Shown piece by piece: positions 63,701 to 64,000 of a stretch of DNA of 64,000 nucleotides. The stretch covers positions 1 to 64,000 of the forward strand of contig VZSE01008408.1 in the NCBI GenBank assembly GCA_013398275.1, given 5' to 3'. Position 1 is the first letter of the stretch, and each line of letters opens with the position of its first letter. The translations under genes and the position numbers were made by a program. This DNA is from Promerops cafer (taxonomy: Eukaryota > Chordata > Aves > Passeriformes > Nectariniidae). The notes beneath the pieces are model-generated. The model saw nothing but the letters and a program-made list of their open reading frames with translations. It was not told where the DNA came from and did no database searches.

Positions 63701-64000
63701 GTAATTGCTTATTAAACATGCACAAAGCTCTATGCAAAATTACTGGGCCATGTAAGCTCAACTATCCTAATTTTTTTTAAAAACCCCTCCTTTTTAAGAA
63801 CTTCCATGTTATCCAATACTGCTAAAAATTTAGTTATTTGTGTGCTTTTCATTAACACTCCCACCATAGTAAATGGAGGGGGGTGCTCTCCTCTAAACAG
63901 CAGTTGTTCACATTTCAGCATTGGTGGGATAAATGTCTCTAAATACACCAGTACTACTCTACTAACTTTTACCAACTAACTTGAACAAAGTGTTGAGATG
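60721..64000. other. Non-coding stretch to the window end, no gene seen
   Basis: AT-rich. The open frames are short and show no domains. Confidence 0.55.

Overview
The window looks like 64 kb of bird nuclear DNA, probably a songbird, taken from an AT-rich, gene-poor stretch or a very large intron. The main evidence is three CR1 LINE 3' ends (about 12909-13188, 25768-25865 and 57944-58187, all with sense on the minus strand), an avian-type endogenous retrovirus, two isolated LTRs of bird type, and few other repeats. I recognise no host protein-coding exon, rRNA or tRNA gene.

Region 1 (500-9166) is one plus-strand endogenous provirus. It is bounded by an exact 6-bp target duplication (TTTTCT at 494-499 and 9167-9172). 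The order is: partial 5' LTR with an unknown base at 638, tRNA-Lys-type primer binding site, gag, dUTPase-like domain plus protease, pol (RT, RNase H, integrase), env, polypurine tract, 3' LTR. The gag-pro-pol layout, the dUTPase-like domain before the protease, the lysine PBS and a G_GAT_TTT slippery site at the pro-pol boundary are betaretroviral. The envelope is of the alpha/gamma type: CX6CC motif and a Cys-flanked internal fusion loop. The element is therefore a mosaic. gag and pol are dead, with many stops and frameshifts and lost metal-binding residues. The env frame has a single stop in about 1.28 kb.

Inside pol, between the pol start and the RT fingers, lies a second and different LTR in antisense orientation (3933-4425). 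It has its own TATA box, AATAAA and a 6-bp target duplication. Removing the LTR and one duplication (499 bp) puts the upstream pol frame in phase with the RT frame, so the nested insertion is well supported.

Region 2 (9173-64000) is about 55 kb of non-coding DNA at low GC. It holds the three CR1 fragments, two likely solo LTRs (about 16692-17090 minus, about 19211-19605 plus), several microsatellites (ATCT, AATGAT, ATTT/AGTT), A/C-rich low-complexity tracts, a few short tandem duplications, CTCF-like motifs, and two GC-richer patches of unknown origin (about 22650-23720 and 60440-60720). The open frames in this part have no recognisable domains, and I treat them as chance.
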